From a bacterium (GTDB lineage Bacteria; UBA9089; JAHJRX01), in contig JAHJRX010000052.1 of assembly GCA_018830565.1 (NCBI GenBank), forward strand, positions 1 to 49,013: a DNA stretch of 49,013 bases. The letters run 5' to 3'. Below, one piece after another: positions 9,506 to 18,922 of this stretch. How positions within the stretch are numbered: position 1 is the first letter of the stretch; each line of letters opens with the position of its first letter. The position numbers and the translations under genes are program-made. The notes under the pieces were generated by a model that worked only from the letters and a program-made list of their open reading frames with translations, searched no databases and was not told the origin of the DNA.

Positions 9506-11143
9506 CTATTTTTCACTTCGCATGATTAGATATTGTTGACCAATAGATAAGATATTTTGAACTATCCAGTATAACATTAAACCAGCGGGAAAGTTTAAGA
9601 ACATAACGGTAAAGACAACTGGCATCCAAAGCATTATCTTAGCTTGAGTAGGATCAGTAGTAGGAGTCATCTTTTGTTGAATAATCATGGTCGCACCCAT
9701 TAGGATAGGAAGGATATAATAAGGATCCTTCTGAGAAAGATCCTGCCACCAAAAAATAAACTTTGCATTTCGTAGTTCAATGGCGGCGTTAAGAGCATTA
9801 AATAGTGCATAAAATACTGGTATCTGCAAAATTAAAGGCAAGCATCCTCCCAAAGGATTAACTTTATATTTTTTATATAAAAGCATTAACTCTTGATTAA
9901 ATTTTTCTTTATTGTCTTTATATTTTTCTTTTAATTCAGCAAGTTTAGGTTGAATTTTACTCATCTCTTTCATTGATTTTAAACCTTTAGCGGTTAGAGG
10001 ATAAAGAATTATTTTTATCAAGATAGTTAATAGTATTATCGCTACTCCATAATTGTGACACCATTTATATAAACTTTTTAAAGCCCAAAGTAAGATTAAA
10101 GCTATGGAATTTAATTCAGAAAGATCTTCAACGTTTTTAGAAAGAGCTTTAAGTTCTTCAAATTTTTTGGGACCTAAATAAATCTTAAACTTAAAATTAA
10201 AATCTCCATGAGGACTAATTATTTTATCGTTTAAATAAATAGAGGTAGACATTTTATTCTTAATATCCTTATTAAAAACTACCTTATTTACCTCACCTTC
10301 GGGAACTATTACTAAAGTAAAATACTGATCACTCTCGGCAACCCAAGATATATTATTTAAGAGTTGGCAAGTCTTAATTTCTTCCCAATCTTCTTTTTGG
10401 CCTGTAAACATAGCCGAAACTTTCTCTAAAAACCCTTCTCCTTTATACTTAACTTTATCCATCTTTCCATTCTTAAAATAAGATTGAAAGTTTTTTTCTG
10501 CTTGCGTTCCCTTGTCTATGAGCCCTATATTTGAAGAATTCCAAGATAGAGCTAAATTATTGGCTTGAAGATTGGAAGAGGTGTTATTCTGTAAGGTTAA
10601 ACAAAGATCAAAGGAATATTTTTCAGGATAAAATACATATCTCTTGATTAGCTTTATCTCTGGATTACCTGGATCGAGATAAATAAACTCTTTTTCATAG
10701 TTATTGATAGAATTAAAGTCTTTTAAGACCAAGTTTTTTGTTTGAAAAGTTGTGGAGAGAGGACCAGTAAAACCTTCAATCTTCTTTACTAGAAGAACCT
10801 TATCATGGTTGGCAAGATATTTATTTAATTCAAAAGAGTAAATATTTCCATAAGGAGAAATTTTTGCTTCGATAAGATTAGTCTTAACAGTTAATTTTTC
10901 AGGAGGAATATTTAGAGGAATATCTAAAATGGGAATTTCTTGAGGAGAAACTATCTTTTTTCCTTTAAGCAAGAAGGTGGTAGTTTTTTCTGGAGAAGGA
11001 ATTTCTTTGGTATTCTTTGTTGAAAGAGCTGTTTCTTTTTTTGGGGAAATCTTCTTTGGAGAAATATACTGAAAATAGTAGTGATTATAGAAAAAGAGCA
11101 CTAAGGCCGATAAAAATATGGCTAAAATCATCCTTTTTTGCAT
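9506..11143 (-). CDS. yidC: Membrane protein insertase YidC
   Basis: A 545-residue inner-membrane insertase that works with SecYEG or alone and folds membrane proteins. It has an N-terminal transmembrane anchor (about residues 5-22), a large periplasmic beta-sandwich domain of about 320 residues, and the conserved C-terminal 60KD_IMP core starting around residue 350 (NYGVAIILLTILIKIILYPL) with NPLGGCLPLILQIPVFYALF and later helices. The long periplasmic domain is the Gram-negative form. The gene starts 9 bases after the yidD stop. Confidence 0.97.
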   Translation of the reverse strand: MQKRMILAIFLSALVLFFYNHYYFQYISPKKISPKKETALSTKNTKEIPSPEKTTTFLLKGKKIVSPQEIPILDIPLNIPPEKLTVKTNLIEAKISPYGNIYSFELNKYLANHDKVLLVKKIEGFTGPLSTTFQTKNLVLKDFNSINNYEKEFIYLDPGNPEIKLIKRYVFYPEKYSFDLCLTLQNNTSSNLQANNLALSWNSSNIGLIDKGTQAEKNFQSYFKNGKMDKVKYKGEGFLEKVSAMFTGQKEDWEEIKTCQLLNNISWVAESDQYFTLVIVPEGEVNKVVFNKDIKNKMSTSIYLNDKIISPHGDFNFKFKIYLGPKKFEELKALSKNVEDLSELNSIALILLWALKSLYKWCHNYGVAIILLTILIKIILYPLTAKGLKSMKEMSKIQPKLAELKEKYKDNKEKFNQELMLLYKKYKVNPLGGCLPLILQIPVFYALFNALNAAIELRNAKFIFWWQDLSQKDPYYILPILMGATMIIQQKMTPTTDPTQAKIMLWMPVVFTVMFLNFPAGLMLYWIVQNILSIGQQYLIMRSEK

Positions 11144-11152
11144 AATTAATTC

Positions 11153-11368
11153 CTACGGTAAAGGATCGTATCCAGGTAAGCAAAAAGGATGGCATCTTAA
11201 AATTCTCTTTAAAATATGAAAACTTCCCATCATTATTCCATACTTCAATATCGCTAATTTAGCATATTGAGAACAACTGGGAATAAATCTACAGTGATTT
11301 CCTATAAGAATTGAAATATATCTTTGGTAACATTCTATCAACCAAATTGCTATCCTTGCCATCCTCAT
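11153..11368 (-). CDS. yidD: Membrane protein insertion efficiency factor YidD
   Basis: A 71-residue YidD homologue. The diagnostic motif CRFIPSCSQYA is followed by ILKYG and the C-terminal CHPFCLPGYDPLP. YidD is a small membrane-associated protein that helps YidC-dependent insertion. It sits between rnpA (8 bases upstream) and yidC, its conserved position. Confidence 0.96.
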   Translation of the reverse strand: MRMARIAIWLIECYQRYISILIGNHCRFIPSCSQYAKLAILKYGIMMGSFHILKRILRCHPFCLPGYDPLP

Positions 11369-11375
11369 TGACCAC

Positions 11376-11726
11376 TTAATTTAATAACTTAGCTTTTATG
11401 AATAAGCCCATAAAATATGGTTCTATAGATTCAAAAGAGATAACTGGAAATATCTTTCTTACTACCACAATAAGATCAAGATTATTTTTGATCTTATCTT
11501 TATTTAATCTATAAATTTCTCTAAGAATTCTCTTTATCTTATTTCTAACTACTGCCTGGCCAACCTTTTTGCTTACAGAAAAACCAATTCTTTTATTTTC
11601 ATCCTCTCGGGCTAAAATATACAAACTTAAATATTGGTTATTAAAAAATTCTTTATTTTGGTAAACAACTTTGAAGTCTTTAAAAGATAAAAGATGTTCT
11701 TTTTTAGAAAACGAGAAGTTTTTCAT
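11376..11726 (-). CDS. rnpA: Ribonuclease P protein component
   Basis: A 116-residue basic protein that binds the RNase P RNA and helps 5'-end maturation of tRNAs. It has the family signature around RIGFSVSKKVGQAVVRNKIKR with the RNR-type RNA-binding motif, followed by LREIYR. Length is normal. It begins 10 bases after the rpmH stop. The RNase P RNA gene itself is not in this window. Confidence 0.96.
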   Translation of the reverse strand: MKNFSFSKKEHLLSFKDFKVVYQNKEFFNNQYLSLYILAREDENKRIGFSVSKKVGQAVVRNKIKRILREIYRLNKDKIKNNLDLIVVVRKIFPVISFESIEPYFMGLFIKAKLLN

Positions 11727-11735
11727 AGATTAAGA

Positions 11736-11870
11736 CTAAGGAGTAAGTTTCTTTCTTCCTTTAGCTCTCCTTCTACTAAGAACTGATCTTCCTCCTTTGG
11801 TGCTCATTCTAATTCTAAAGCCATGCGTCTTAGCTCTTCTTCGATTATTAGGTTGAAAAGTTCTCTTCAC
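11736..11870 (-). CDS. rpmH: 50S ribosomal protein L34
   Basis: A 44-codon gene that reads [19 protein letters not shown] and continues [18 protein letters not shown], the universal L34 sequence. The start codon is GTG at 11868-11870, behind AGGAGGTTATA. It is the first gene of the rpmH-rnpA-yidD-yidC-jag operon. In many bacteria dnaA and the origin lie beside rpmH, but neither appears here; a glycan cluster lies upstream instead. Confidence 0.97.
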   Translation of the reverse strand: MKRTFQPNNRRRAKTHGFRIRMSTKGGRSVLSRRRAKGRKKLTP

Positions 11871-11947
11871 TATAACCTCCTAGATACCAAATTAATTTAT
11901 TATATTTAAATTACTCTTCTTTGTCAACAGGTAATTTGAAACCTGTG

Positions 11948-11984
11948 TTAGCCATTCTAATTATAAGATTTTACAAAACAGATT
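11948..11984 (-). repeat. 37-bp dispersed repeat, copy 2
   Basis: The reverse complement matches 404-440 at 36 of 37 positions (AATCTGTTTTGTAAAATC then ATTAGAATGGCTAA). It lies in the 172-base gap between the rpmH start and the flippase stop. I see no other element in that gap. Confidence 0.75.
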
Positions 11985-12042
11985 AACTTAATTTCTACGA
12001 TTTTATTATTAAACCTCTCTGAGATAGCCGGGCTAATCTTTG

Positions 12043-13491
12043 CTATATCTTTTTACCAATTCCAAAAATACTTAAAATTTCCTGGAAATATTTTTTTTCA
12101 AAAATAAAGACTAAAGAAAAGTAGCTAATGATTACTAAGACTACAAAGATGGAAAGAGAGTAAATGTTTATAGAAATAACGGTCAGGCAATAAATTAACT
12201 TAATTAAAAATATGGAGATTAAAGAAAAGATTAAAGGTTGTTTTAAGCAATTAAGATATTCCCAAGGCTTTATTTCTAAAATATTGCTCACTTTTTTTAG
12301 AGCATAAATAAGTCCTATTCCTAAGGATCCCACCATAACTAAGCTTATCCCAAATATACCATAAAACTTAGTCGTATGATAAAGAAGGGGCAGGCAAATG
12401 ATAAGTTGAAGCATTACTACTCTTTGTAAAATCTTTGGTTGGCCTGTAGACATGAAGATATTTCCTGTCGTGCCACTTAAAGCACGGAATAGTCCATAAA
12501 AAGAAAGAACTTGTAATGGAATTATTGCTTCTTGCCATTTTTCTCCTAAAATAATCTTAATAAAATCTTCAGCAATCACAAAAGTGCCCAAGGAAAGAGG
12601 AATAACAATAATGGAGATACACTTAAACACTTTAAGATAAGTAACTTTATAGAATTTTTTATCTTCCTGGATCTTAGAGAAAGCTGGAAACATTACTCTA
12701 TTTACTAATTGGGTAATATTAGTGGCGGGGAGATTAGCAATGTTAAAAGCCATCGCATAAAGACCTAAAGCTGAAGCTTCTAATATCTTTCCAATAAATA
12801 TACTATCAATATGAGTATAAATAAAAATAAGCAACCATGATCCGATAATATATTTACCATAATTAAGTAATTCCTTGGAAATAGCCTTGTTAAATTGAAA
12901 CTTAGGCCTCCAGGAAGAAATATACCAAATTAAGATTAAAGACATAATTTTATAAACAACATGACCATAAACAATACTCCACAAACCATAGCCCAAGTAA
13001 GCTAAACTAATAGCTACCCCAGTATATCCTACGGTAGGTAAGATTTCAGCTATAACCTTCTTTTTAAATCTCAATTCTTTTTCTAATAAGAAAGAAGGCA
13101 CTACTTCTAAAGAAGATAAAACAATCGTCAAGGCTAATAGCTTAACGACTGGAGCAAGAGAAGCATTCTTAAAGAAGATAGCTATTAAAGGAGCAATTAA
13201 GTATCCTAAGGCAAACAAGGAAATACCAATAATGGGGGTAAGAATAAAAGCTGTATCAGCTGTCTTTTCAATCTCATCTTTTTTATAAATGATAGCTTGC
13301 CCGATTCCTAAGTCACGAAACATTTCTAAAACTTGAATGATTAAAAACCCAATGGCAATAATGCCAAAATCTGCCGGAGAAAGAAGGCGGGCTAAAATAA
13401 TACTAGTTACAAAATGGAGAACGCGGGTGCTAAAAATAGAAAGCCCTACCCACCGAAGTCCCGAAACAGTCTTTTCTTTTAACTCTCCCAT
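12043..13491 (-). CDS. Oligosaccharide flippase (Wzx-like, MOP superfamily)
   Basis: A 482-residue polytopic membrane protein with about 12-14 hydrophobic segments. It carries the N-terminal pattern of lipopolysaccharide/O-antigen flippases: GLRWVGLSIFSTRVLHFV, then ILARLLSPADFGIIAIG and FRDLGIGQAIIYKK. The role is to flip lipid-linked glycan units across the inner membrane. It follows the glycosyltransferase by 6 bases and closes the surface-glycan set. Specificity cannot be inferred. Confidence 0.9.
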   Translation of the reverse strand: MGELKEKTVSGLRWVGLSIFSTRVLHFVTSIILARLLSPADFGIIAIGFLIIQVLEMFRDLGIGQAIIYKKDEIEKTADTAFILTPIIGISLFALGYLIAPLIAIFFKNASLAPVVKLLALTIVLSSLEVVPSFLLEKELRFKKKVIAEILPTVGYTGVAISLAYLGYGLWSIVYGHVVYKIMSLILIWYISSWRPKFQFNKAISKELLNYGKYIIGSWLLIFIYTHIDSIFIGKILEASALGLYAMAFNIANLPATNITQLVNRVMFPAFSKIQEDKKFYKVTYLKVFKCISIIVIPLSLGTFVIAEDFIKIILGEKWQEAIIPLQVLSFYGLFRALSGTTGNIFMSTGQPKILQRVVMLQLIICLPLLYHTTKFYGIFGISLVMVGSLGIGLIYALKKVSNILEIKPWEYLNCLKQPLIFSLISIFLIKLIYCLTVISINIYSLSIFVVLVIISYFSLVFIFEKKYFQEILSIFGIGKKI

Positions 13492-13497
13492 GATTAC

Positions 13498-14634
13498 TTA
13501 ATTCTCTAGTCCCATATTTTTAAACATCTGATCGATAATCTTCTCTAAGGCATTAAAGCTATACTCTTGAATGCACTTTTCTCGGGCTTTCTTTCCAAGC
13601 CTTATTGCCTCTTCTTCGTTTTCCAAAAGATAAGAGATACTTTTAGAAAGTGCTTCTATGTCATTAGTATCTACAACCAAACCACATCCGGCTAATATTT
13701 CTGGAATTTCAGAGACTTTAGTAGAAATAATAGGTTTAGCCATAGCCATAGCATCAAAGAATTTAGAAGGGACTTGTCCTATTGTCCAAGAAGTTTCTCT
13801 TTGGGGTAAAACTACAATGTCAGCCATAGATAGATATTTAGGAATATCATTAAAAGAACACATCCCAAAAAGAAGAAGTTTATCTTTCCCTTTTTGAGCT
13901 AAGTGATTAATAAAGGTATTATCCTTAGTAACCCCTATAATCATTAACTTGACATCATTCCTCTTTAGTCTAATAATAGCTTCTAATGTCTCCTCTAATC
14001 CTTTTTGAGAACGAGGAGTACCTAAGAACATCACCAAACGGTAATTACTTAATTGCCTCTCTTCCTTTAAGGCTTCTTTATTAAATCTTTCTGGATTACA
14101 AAAATCTGTATCTCTTCCTTGAGGAAGCTTAATTCCTCCAAACTTTTTTTGTAAAAAATTTGAGACACTGGTTACCTGATTGGCATACTTGGTTAAACGT
14201 TCCATTAATAGCAGGTAAGGATAAGCGTTGGGATATAAGATATGACGTAAGGAGTTGCAAAACCTGCTTAATCTTGACTGGTGAAGATAAAAACCAACCT
14301 GCCAATCATCGATGTCTAAGATTAAGGGAGTCTGGTGGATAATTTTATTGATTAAACCTACTCCATAACTTGAAGGCTGAGGAGTAACCGCATAGACCAG
14401 ATCTCCTTCAATTTTATCTATTATCTTTTTTGCTTCTGCCAAGAAGAAAGGATACTTTTTTCCAACTACTTGGATAAAACTAAATTCACCTGTCTGGCAA
14501 GGAGTCCAAATACCATCTCCAAAGACTGGTCCTATGATTTGGACCGTATGTTTTCGCGATAAAACCTTAGCTAAAACATAGACCCGAGCTAAACTATTGT
14601 TTGATAAATCATGGCCTAAGATAGTAATTTTCAT
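13498..14634 (-). CDS. Family 4-type glycosyltransferase
   Basis: A 378-residue GT-B glycosyltransferase. The C-terminal half has the GT4 features: MFLGTPRSQKGLEETLEAI (nucleotide-sugar domain), ADIVVLPQ, then PSKFFDAMAMAKPIISTKV and the E-x7-E-type region, and GCGLVVDTND. It probably adds a sugar to a lipid-linked surface glycan. Its start overlaps the epimerase stop by one base (TAATG), indicating coupling; the flippase follows. Donor and acceptor are unknown. Confidence 0.9.
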   Translation of the reverse strand: MKITILGHDLSNNSLARVYVLAKVLSRKHTVQIIGPVFGDGIWTPCQTGEFSFIQVVGKKYPFFLAEAKKIIDKIEGDLVYAVTPQPSSYGVGLINKIIHQTPLILDIDDWQVGFYLHQSRLSRFCNSLRHILYPNAYPYLLLMERLTKYANQVTSVSNFLQKKFGGIKLPQGRDTDFCNPERFNKEALKEERQLSNYRLVMFLGTPRSQKGLEETLEAIIRLKRNDVKLMIIGVTKDNTFINHLAQKGKDKLLLFGMCSFNDIPKYLSMADIVVLPQRETSWTIGQVPSKFFDAMAMAKPIISTKVSEIPEILAGCGLVVDTNDIEALSKSISYLLENEEEAIRLGKKAREKCIQEYSFNALEKIIDQMFKNMGLEN

Positions 14635-15566
14635 TAATCTAAAATTTTAAAAAATCTTTTATAGTAAGTTACAGTTTTATTTATTCCTTCCTCTAAAGAA
14701 AGAGGTTCTTTCCAAGAAAGTTCTTTTTTAGCCAAACTTCCGTTCAAAGAGATTCTTCTAATTTCTCCTGGAATAGGATCACCATAAACAGGATCTAATT
14801 TAAAACTTGTTACCTTTTTTAGAGTTTGGAATAATTCATTGACATTGGTCTCTTTGCCGCTTCCTATATTGTAAGTTTTTCCATCGCCTTTAGTTAAAGC
14901 TAAAAAAGTAGCTTCTACTACATCTCCTACATAAACATAATCCCTGGTTTGTAATCCGTCTCCAAATATAGTTGGCTGCATATTTTTTATCATTTGTTGA
15001 GTAAAAACAGCGATAACCCCGGCTTCTCCTAAAGGATCTTGTCTGGGGCCATAGACATTAGGGTATCTGAGGATGGTATAGTTAAGATCGTAGTTTTCTT
15101 GGTACATATAAAGGTAGTGTTCTACGGTATGCTTACTGGCTCCATAAGGACAGAGGGGATTGATAGGGTGGGCTTCGTCTACTGGTAGGTATTTAGGTTC
15201 GCCAAAGACTGCTCCCCCGGTAGAAATATAAATAAATTTAGAAACTTTAAATTTTTTACAATTTTCGATTAGATTAATAGAGCCTAAGATATTAACCTTA
15301 GCATCAAAGAGAGGATCTTTTAAAGAATGACGAACATTCATCTGGGCGGCAAAATGAATAAGATAATCAAACTTCTCTTTTTCAAAGATCTCAGAAATCG
15401 TAAGCTCGTTAATATCCAGTTGATAAAATTTAGCTTTTTTATGAATATTTTCTAGATGTCCCGTAGATAGATTATCCACCACTACTACTTCTATGCCTTC
15501 CTCAACCAGTCTATCCAAGCAATTAGACCCAATAAAACCTGCTCCTCCCGTAACTAAAACCTTCAT
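14634..15566 (-). CDS. NAD-dependent nucleotide-sugar epimerase/dehydratase
   Basis: A 310-residue extended short-chain dehydrogenase. The Rossmann motif GGAGFIGSN begins at residue 7, the catalytic YGASK is in the middle, and RDYVYVGDVVEA and the C-terminal LEEGINKTVTYYK are present. It resembles UDP-glucose/UDP-GlcNAc 4-epimerases (GalE-like), making a sugar donor for the adjacent glycosyltransferase. Exact substrate is not determinable. An AGGAGGA ribosome site precedes the start. Confidence 0.88.
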   Translation of the reverse strand: MKVLVTGGAGFIGSNCLDRLVEEGIEVVVVDNLSTGHLENIHKKAKFYQLDINELTISEIFEKEKFDYLIHFAAQMNVRHSLKDPLFDAKVNILGSINLIENCKKFKVSKFIYISTGGAVFGEPKYLPVDEAHPINPLCPYGASKHTVEHYLYMYQENYDLNYTILRYPNVYGPRQDPLGEAGVIAVFTQQMIKNMQPTIFGDGLQTRDYVYVGDVVEATFLALTKGDGKTYNIGSGKETNVNELFQTLKKVTSFKLDPVYGDPIPGEIRRISLNGSLAKKELSWKEPLSLEEGINKTVTYYKRFFKILD

Positions 15567-15788
15567 AAATCCTCCTCCTTAAAATTTTTTAAGTAGTAAT
15601 TATCCTTTTAAGCTGTTCTCCTAAAATATAGTTTCTTAATTAAGGTATTGCGTAAGCATTTAGCCTGAAGCTTAAACAGTTTTTAGCAGTGTTAGACTAT
15701 AGAGAAAAAGTGTCCAATCGCGTGCATTTCGTTTTTGCCTTGATTTTCCTGCTTCTGGCTGAACGGATTACTGGGCTGTAATGCCTTG

Positions 15789-15817
15789 TATCCCCCGCTG
15801 GCGGGGGTAGGGGGTGG
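15789..15817. repeat. GC-rich palindromic block, single copy
   Basis: A third copy of the block paired at 4251-4359, with core CCCCCGCTGGCGGGGG. It sits in the 290-base gap between the epimerase and RmlD-like genes. The remainder of this gap holds only short fragments such as CTTCTGGCTGAACGG and GGTAGCTGAACAC, related to other intergenic repeats. Confidence 0.7.
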
Positions 15818-15856
15818 TGCTCAAAACTAACCGCTGGTAGCTGAACACTTACTCTT

Positions 15857-16699
15857 TTAGGAGCATATTTCCTTTAAATAATCTTTAAGTGCTTCTTTCC
15901 AGGGCCTCATCTTATTTAATCCCATAAGTTCTAACTTATAGTTTTTAATTGCTTCAGAACGTGCCCGGGGAGCAGCTAAAGGAAAAGCAGCTGAAGAAAT
16001 AGGCTTAATCTTGATATCCTTTTCTAATATCTTGGCAATCTCTAAAGCAACATCATATCGGCTACATACTCTTTCATTAGCTAAATGGTAAGTACCATAG
16101 AATTTAGTCTTAAGAAGTTCTTTCATATTAAGGACTAATTCTTTAGCGTAAGTGATAGTTCCAAATCTATCATTAACTATCAATAATTCTTCTTTTTCTC
16201 TCATTAATTGAACAATTTTACCCACAAATTTTATATCTTTTTTTCCTCCTCCTATCATCCAACCTGCTCGGATAATAAAGAACTTGTCTAATAAAGACTT
16301 GACTACATTTTCTCCTTCTAATTTAGTCTGGCCATATACACTTAAAGGATTAGGGATGTCAAATTCAGTATAAGGCTCTGTCTTTTGGCCATCAAAGACT
16401 CCTCCAGTGCTAAGATAGGTCATTTCAAGATTATATTTTTGACAAGCTAAGGCTAAAAAGTAAGTACCTAAAACATTTACTCGATAAGCATGGTCTACTT
16501 CGATTTCACATTTATCTACATTAGTTTCAGCCGCTAAATGAACAACTCCTTCTGGTCTTACTTTTTCTATAACGGAGAAGACTTGTTCTTGATCGCAAAT
16601 ATTTAATTCTTCTAAGTCTGTCAAGAAGAGCTCTTTTTTGTCATAGACTTCTCTTAAATAACTTCCTACCATGCCTTTACCACCAGTAACTAGGATCAT
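15857..16699 (-). CDS. dTDP-4-dehydrorhamnose reductase-like (RmlD family), paralogue 2
   Basis: A 280-residue short-chain reductase of the RmlD type, which reduces a 4-keto-deoxysugar nucleotide. It has TGGKGMVGSYL at the N-terminus, HLAAETNVDKCE, the YGQTKLEGE catalytic segment, and a C-terminal EALKDYLKE. It starts inside the stop of the preceding paralogue (4-base overlap, 16696-16699), so the two are co-translated. Both lack nearby rmlA, rmlB or rmlC partners here, so another keto-sugar substrate is possible. Confidence 0.85.
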   Translation of the reverse strand: MILVTGGKGMVGSYLREVYDKKELFLTDLEELNICDQEQVFSVIEKVRPEGVVHLAAETNVDKCEIEVDHAYRVNVLGTYFLALACQKYNLEMTYLSTGGVFDGQKTEPYTEFDIPNPLSVYGQTKLEGENVVKSLLDKFFIIRAGWMIGGGKKDIKFVGKIVQLMREKEELLIVNDRFGTITYAKELVLNMKELLKTKFYGTYHLANERVCSRYDVALEIAKILEKDIKIKPISSAAFPLAAPRARSEAIKNYKLELMGLNKMRPWKEALKDYLKEICS

Positions 16700-17562
16700 T
16701 TTACTACCTCTTCAAAATTCTCTAACCAGCTTTTTAGGTAGTCGCGCAAAGCATCTTGCCAGTTACTCATCTTATTTAGCCCCAATAAATCTAATTTATA
16801 ATTTCTCATAGCTTCAGATCTAACCCGAAAAGCAGGCAAAGGAAAAGCAGCCGAGGAGATAGGCATTACCAAAATATCCTTTTTCATAAATTTTACTATC
16901 TCTAAAGCCACTTCATATCGGCTGCATACTCCTTTGTTAGTCATATGATAAAGCCCAAAATAACCTGTCTTGATAATCTGCCTTATTCCTCGAACCAATT
17001 CTTTAGCATAAGTAGGACTACCAAATTTATCATTAACTACTTTTAAAACAGGACAACCTTTTTGAACAAGCTTGACAATCTTACTTACAAATTTCTTATC
17101 TTTTTCCTTTCCTCCTATCATCCAACCTGGTCGAAATATATAATATTTTTTAAGAGCCTGCATCACTACTTTATCTGCTTCCCACTTTGTCTTTCCATAA
17201 ACATTTTGAGGATTAGGAGCATCAAATTCTGTGTAAGGTTCGTGTTTGTTACCGTCAAAGACTCCGGCTGTGCTAATGTGGACCATAATTATATCATTAG
17301 CTTGGCAAGCTAAGGCTACATTTTGAGTGCCAATTATATTTGTTTGAAAAGCATGGTCTATCTCAATTTCACATTTATCGACATCCGTTTCAGCAGCTAA
17401 ATTAATCACGAATTCTGGCTTTAATTTAGAGATAGTCTTAAAGATTTTATTGGAGTCTCTAATATCTAAAGAATCAATATCTGTTAAGACTAACTCTTCA
17501 TCCTGAAACTCCTCTTTTAAGTAACTTCCTACCATACCTTGAGCTCCAGTAACTAAAATCAT
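16696..17562 (-). CDS. dTDP-4-dehydrorhamnose reductase-like (RmlD family), paralogue 1
   Basis: A 288-residue RmlD-family reductase with TGAQGMVGSYLKEEF, NLAAETDVDKCEIE, YGKTKWEAD and a C-terminal DALRDYLKSW. It is strongly similar along its full length to the downstream paralogue (for example SSAAFPLPAFRVRSEA here against SSAAFPLAAPRARSEA), so the pair arose by tandem duplication. Divergence is well advanced, so the duplication is not recent. It is the first gene of the glycan run on the minus strand. Confidence 0.85.
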   Translation of the reverse strand: MILVTGAQGMVGSYLKEEFQDEELVLTDIDSLDIRDSNKIFKTISKLKPEFVINLAAETDVDKCEIEIDHAFQTNIIGTQNVALACQANDIIMVHISTAGVFDGNKHEPYTEFDAPNPQNVYGKTKWEADKVVMQALKKYYIFRPGWMIGGKEKDKKFVSKIVKLVQKGCPVLKVVNDKFGSPTYAKELVRGIRQIIKTGYFGLYHMTNKGVCSRYEVALEIVKFMKKDILVMPISSAAFPLPAFRVRSEAMRNYKLDLLGLNKMSNWQDALRDYLKSWLENFEEVVK

Positions 17563-17640
17563 CTTTACTTTCCTCCATTTATCTAAATTTAAAATTTTTA
17601 TTAATCTAAAAAGTTTTATAAACTTTCTTAAGTTATTATC

Positions 17641-18675
17641 TTATCCTATTTTTTGTGGTTCAATAATTACCTTGATGGAATCTTGAGCAGAGACTACTAA
17701 TTGGAATCCCTCGCCAGTTCTGGCTAAGGGCAACCGATGGGTAATTATTTCACTTACTTTTACTCTTTGAGCAGCAATCATTTTTAAAGCTGATATATGA
17801 TCAGCCCGACTACCGGCATAAGAAGTAGTCAAAGTTATTTCACTACGCCAAAAAACATCGTTAATAGAAAGAGGAATCGTCACTCCTTTGTCGGTAGGGG
17901 CAAAAAAGAGAATAGTTCCTCCTCGTTCGACTGAATTTAAAGCTTGATTAATGGCAGGGAGAGCTCCCGTGCACAAGATAACGACATCAGCTAAGTATCC
18001 TTCATTTACTTGACGGAGGCGATTTGGTATATCTTCTTGGGCATGAAAAGCAAAATCAGCGCCAAACTTTACAGCTGCTTCTAAGCGATAAGAAGAAATA
18101 TCCGTAGCTATAATTCGATGGACACCCATAGTCCTAGCTAAGTAAATATGTAATAATCCAGCCATACCACTGCCGATAATCAGTAGAGTATGAAAGAGGT
18201 TTATTTTAGCTATCCTTTGACCCCTGATAACACAAGCCAAAGGTTCAATAAAGGTGGCTTCTTCAAAAGATACTTTGTGGGGTAAGAGGTATATACCTCT
18301 ATCGACATTAAGAGCAGGAATTCGAACATATTGTGAAAATCCACCGGGATCAAAATTAGTCTTTCTTAAGGTTTCGCATACCGTCTGGTGATCATTTAAA
18401 CAATAATGGCAGTTATTACAAGGAACGTGGTGGGAGACCGAAACCCTGTCTCCTTTTTTAAACTGGCTTACTTCTTTTCCTGTTTCTACAATTGTTCCAG
18501 CAATTTCATGGCCTAAAACCAAAGGAATTTTATGAAGGCGATACCATTCCATAATATCACTTCCACATATGCCACTTGCTTCTATTTGAATTAATACTTC
18601 ATGAGGACCAATTTTAGGTATCTCTATCTCTTCTAATCGGATATCATTATTACTATAATACATAGCTACTTTCAT
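17641..18675 (-). CDS. Zinc-dependent medium-chain alcohol/polyol dehydrogenase
   Basis: A medium-chain dehydrogenase of about 344 residues when started at the internal methionine MKVAMYYSNNDI (18673-18675); a longer frame reaches 18744, but its extra 23 residues do not match the family. The catalytic zinc site is CGSD and GHEIAGTIVETG, the structural zinc cysteines are CNNCHYCLNDHQTVC, and the NAD-binding motif is GSGMAGLL. It resembles sorbitol and threonine dehydrogenases. No clear ribosome site precedes the start. The substrate is unknown. Confidence 0.82.
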   Translation of the reverse strand: MKVAMYYSNNDIRLEEIEIPKIGPHEVLIQIEASGICGSDIMEWYRLHKIPLVLGHEIAGTIVETGKEVSQFKKGDRVSVSHHVPCNNCHYCLNDHQTVCETLRKTNFDPGGFSQYVRIPALNVDRGIYLLPHKVSFEEATFIEPLACVIRGQRIAKINLFHTLLIIGSGMAGLLHIYLARTMGVHRIIATDISSYRLEAAVKFGADFAFHAQEDIPNRLRQVNEGYLADVVILCTGALPAINQALNSVERGGTILFFAPTDKGVTIPLSINDVFWRSEITLTTSYAGSRADHISALKMIAAQRVKVSEIITHRLPLARTGEGFQLVVSAQDSIKVIIEPQKIG

Positions 18676-18732
18676 TATATTTGCCACTTTTATGCCACTT
18701 TTAAAATTATTGGAAATTAAGGATAAAGATGA

Positions 18733-18865
18733 GTAACCGTTCAAGTATCAGTTTTCAGATAGTAGTTTTATCAGGAATAAGTCCATTAAGGCAAGAGAGA
18801 AGAGGATTATCCACTACTACCTGATTTTGTTAACCTTAGCTGACTGCTGATTACTAAACGGTTAC
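18733..18865. repeat. Inverted repeat with GTAACCGTT / AACGGTTAC ends
   Basis: The 9-base ends are perfectly inverted and about 130 bases apart. Just inside them are TCAAGTATCAG and CTGACTGCTGATTAC, a loosely matching inner pair. There is no reading frame. It looks like a short palindromic intergenic element, unrelated to the MITE family. Confidence 0.5.
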
Positions 18866-18922
18866 TAAGATGATAACTATCTTTAAGTCTATCGAAAATT
18901 GCTCTCCTGTCAATTAAAAAAT

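Noticed and set aside
11871-12042. Replication origin next to rpmH
   Set aside because: No DnaA-box cluster or dnaA gene is visible; only a 37-bp repeat lies in the gap.
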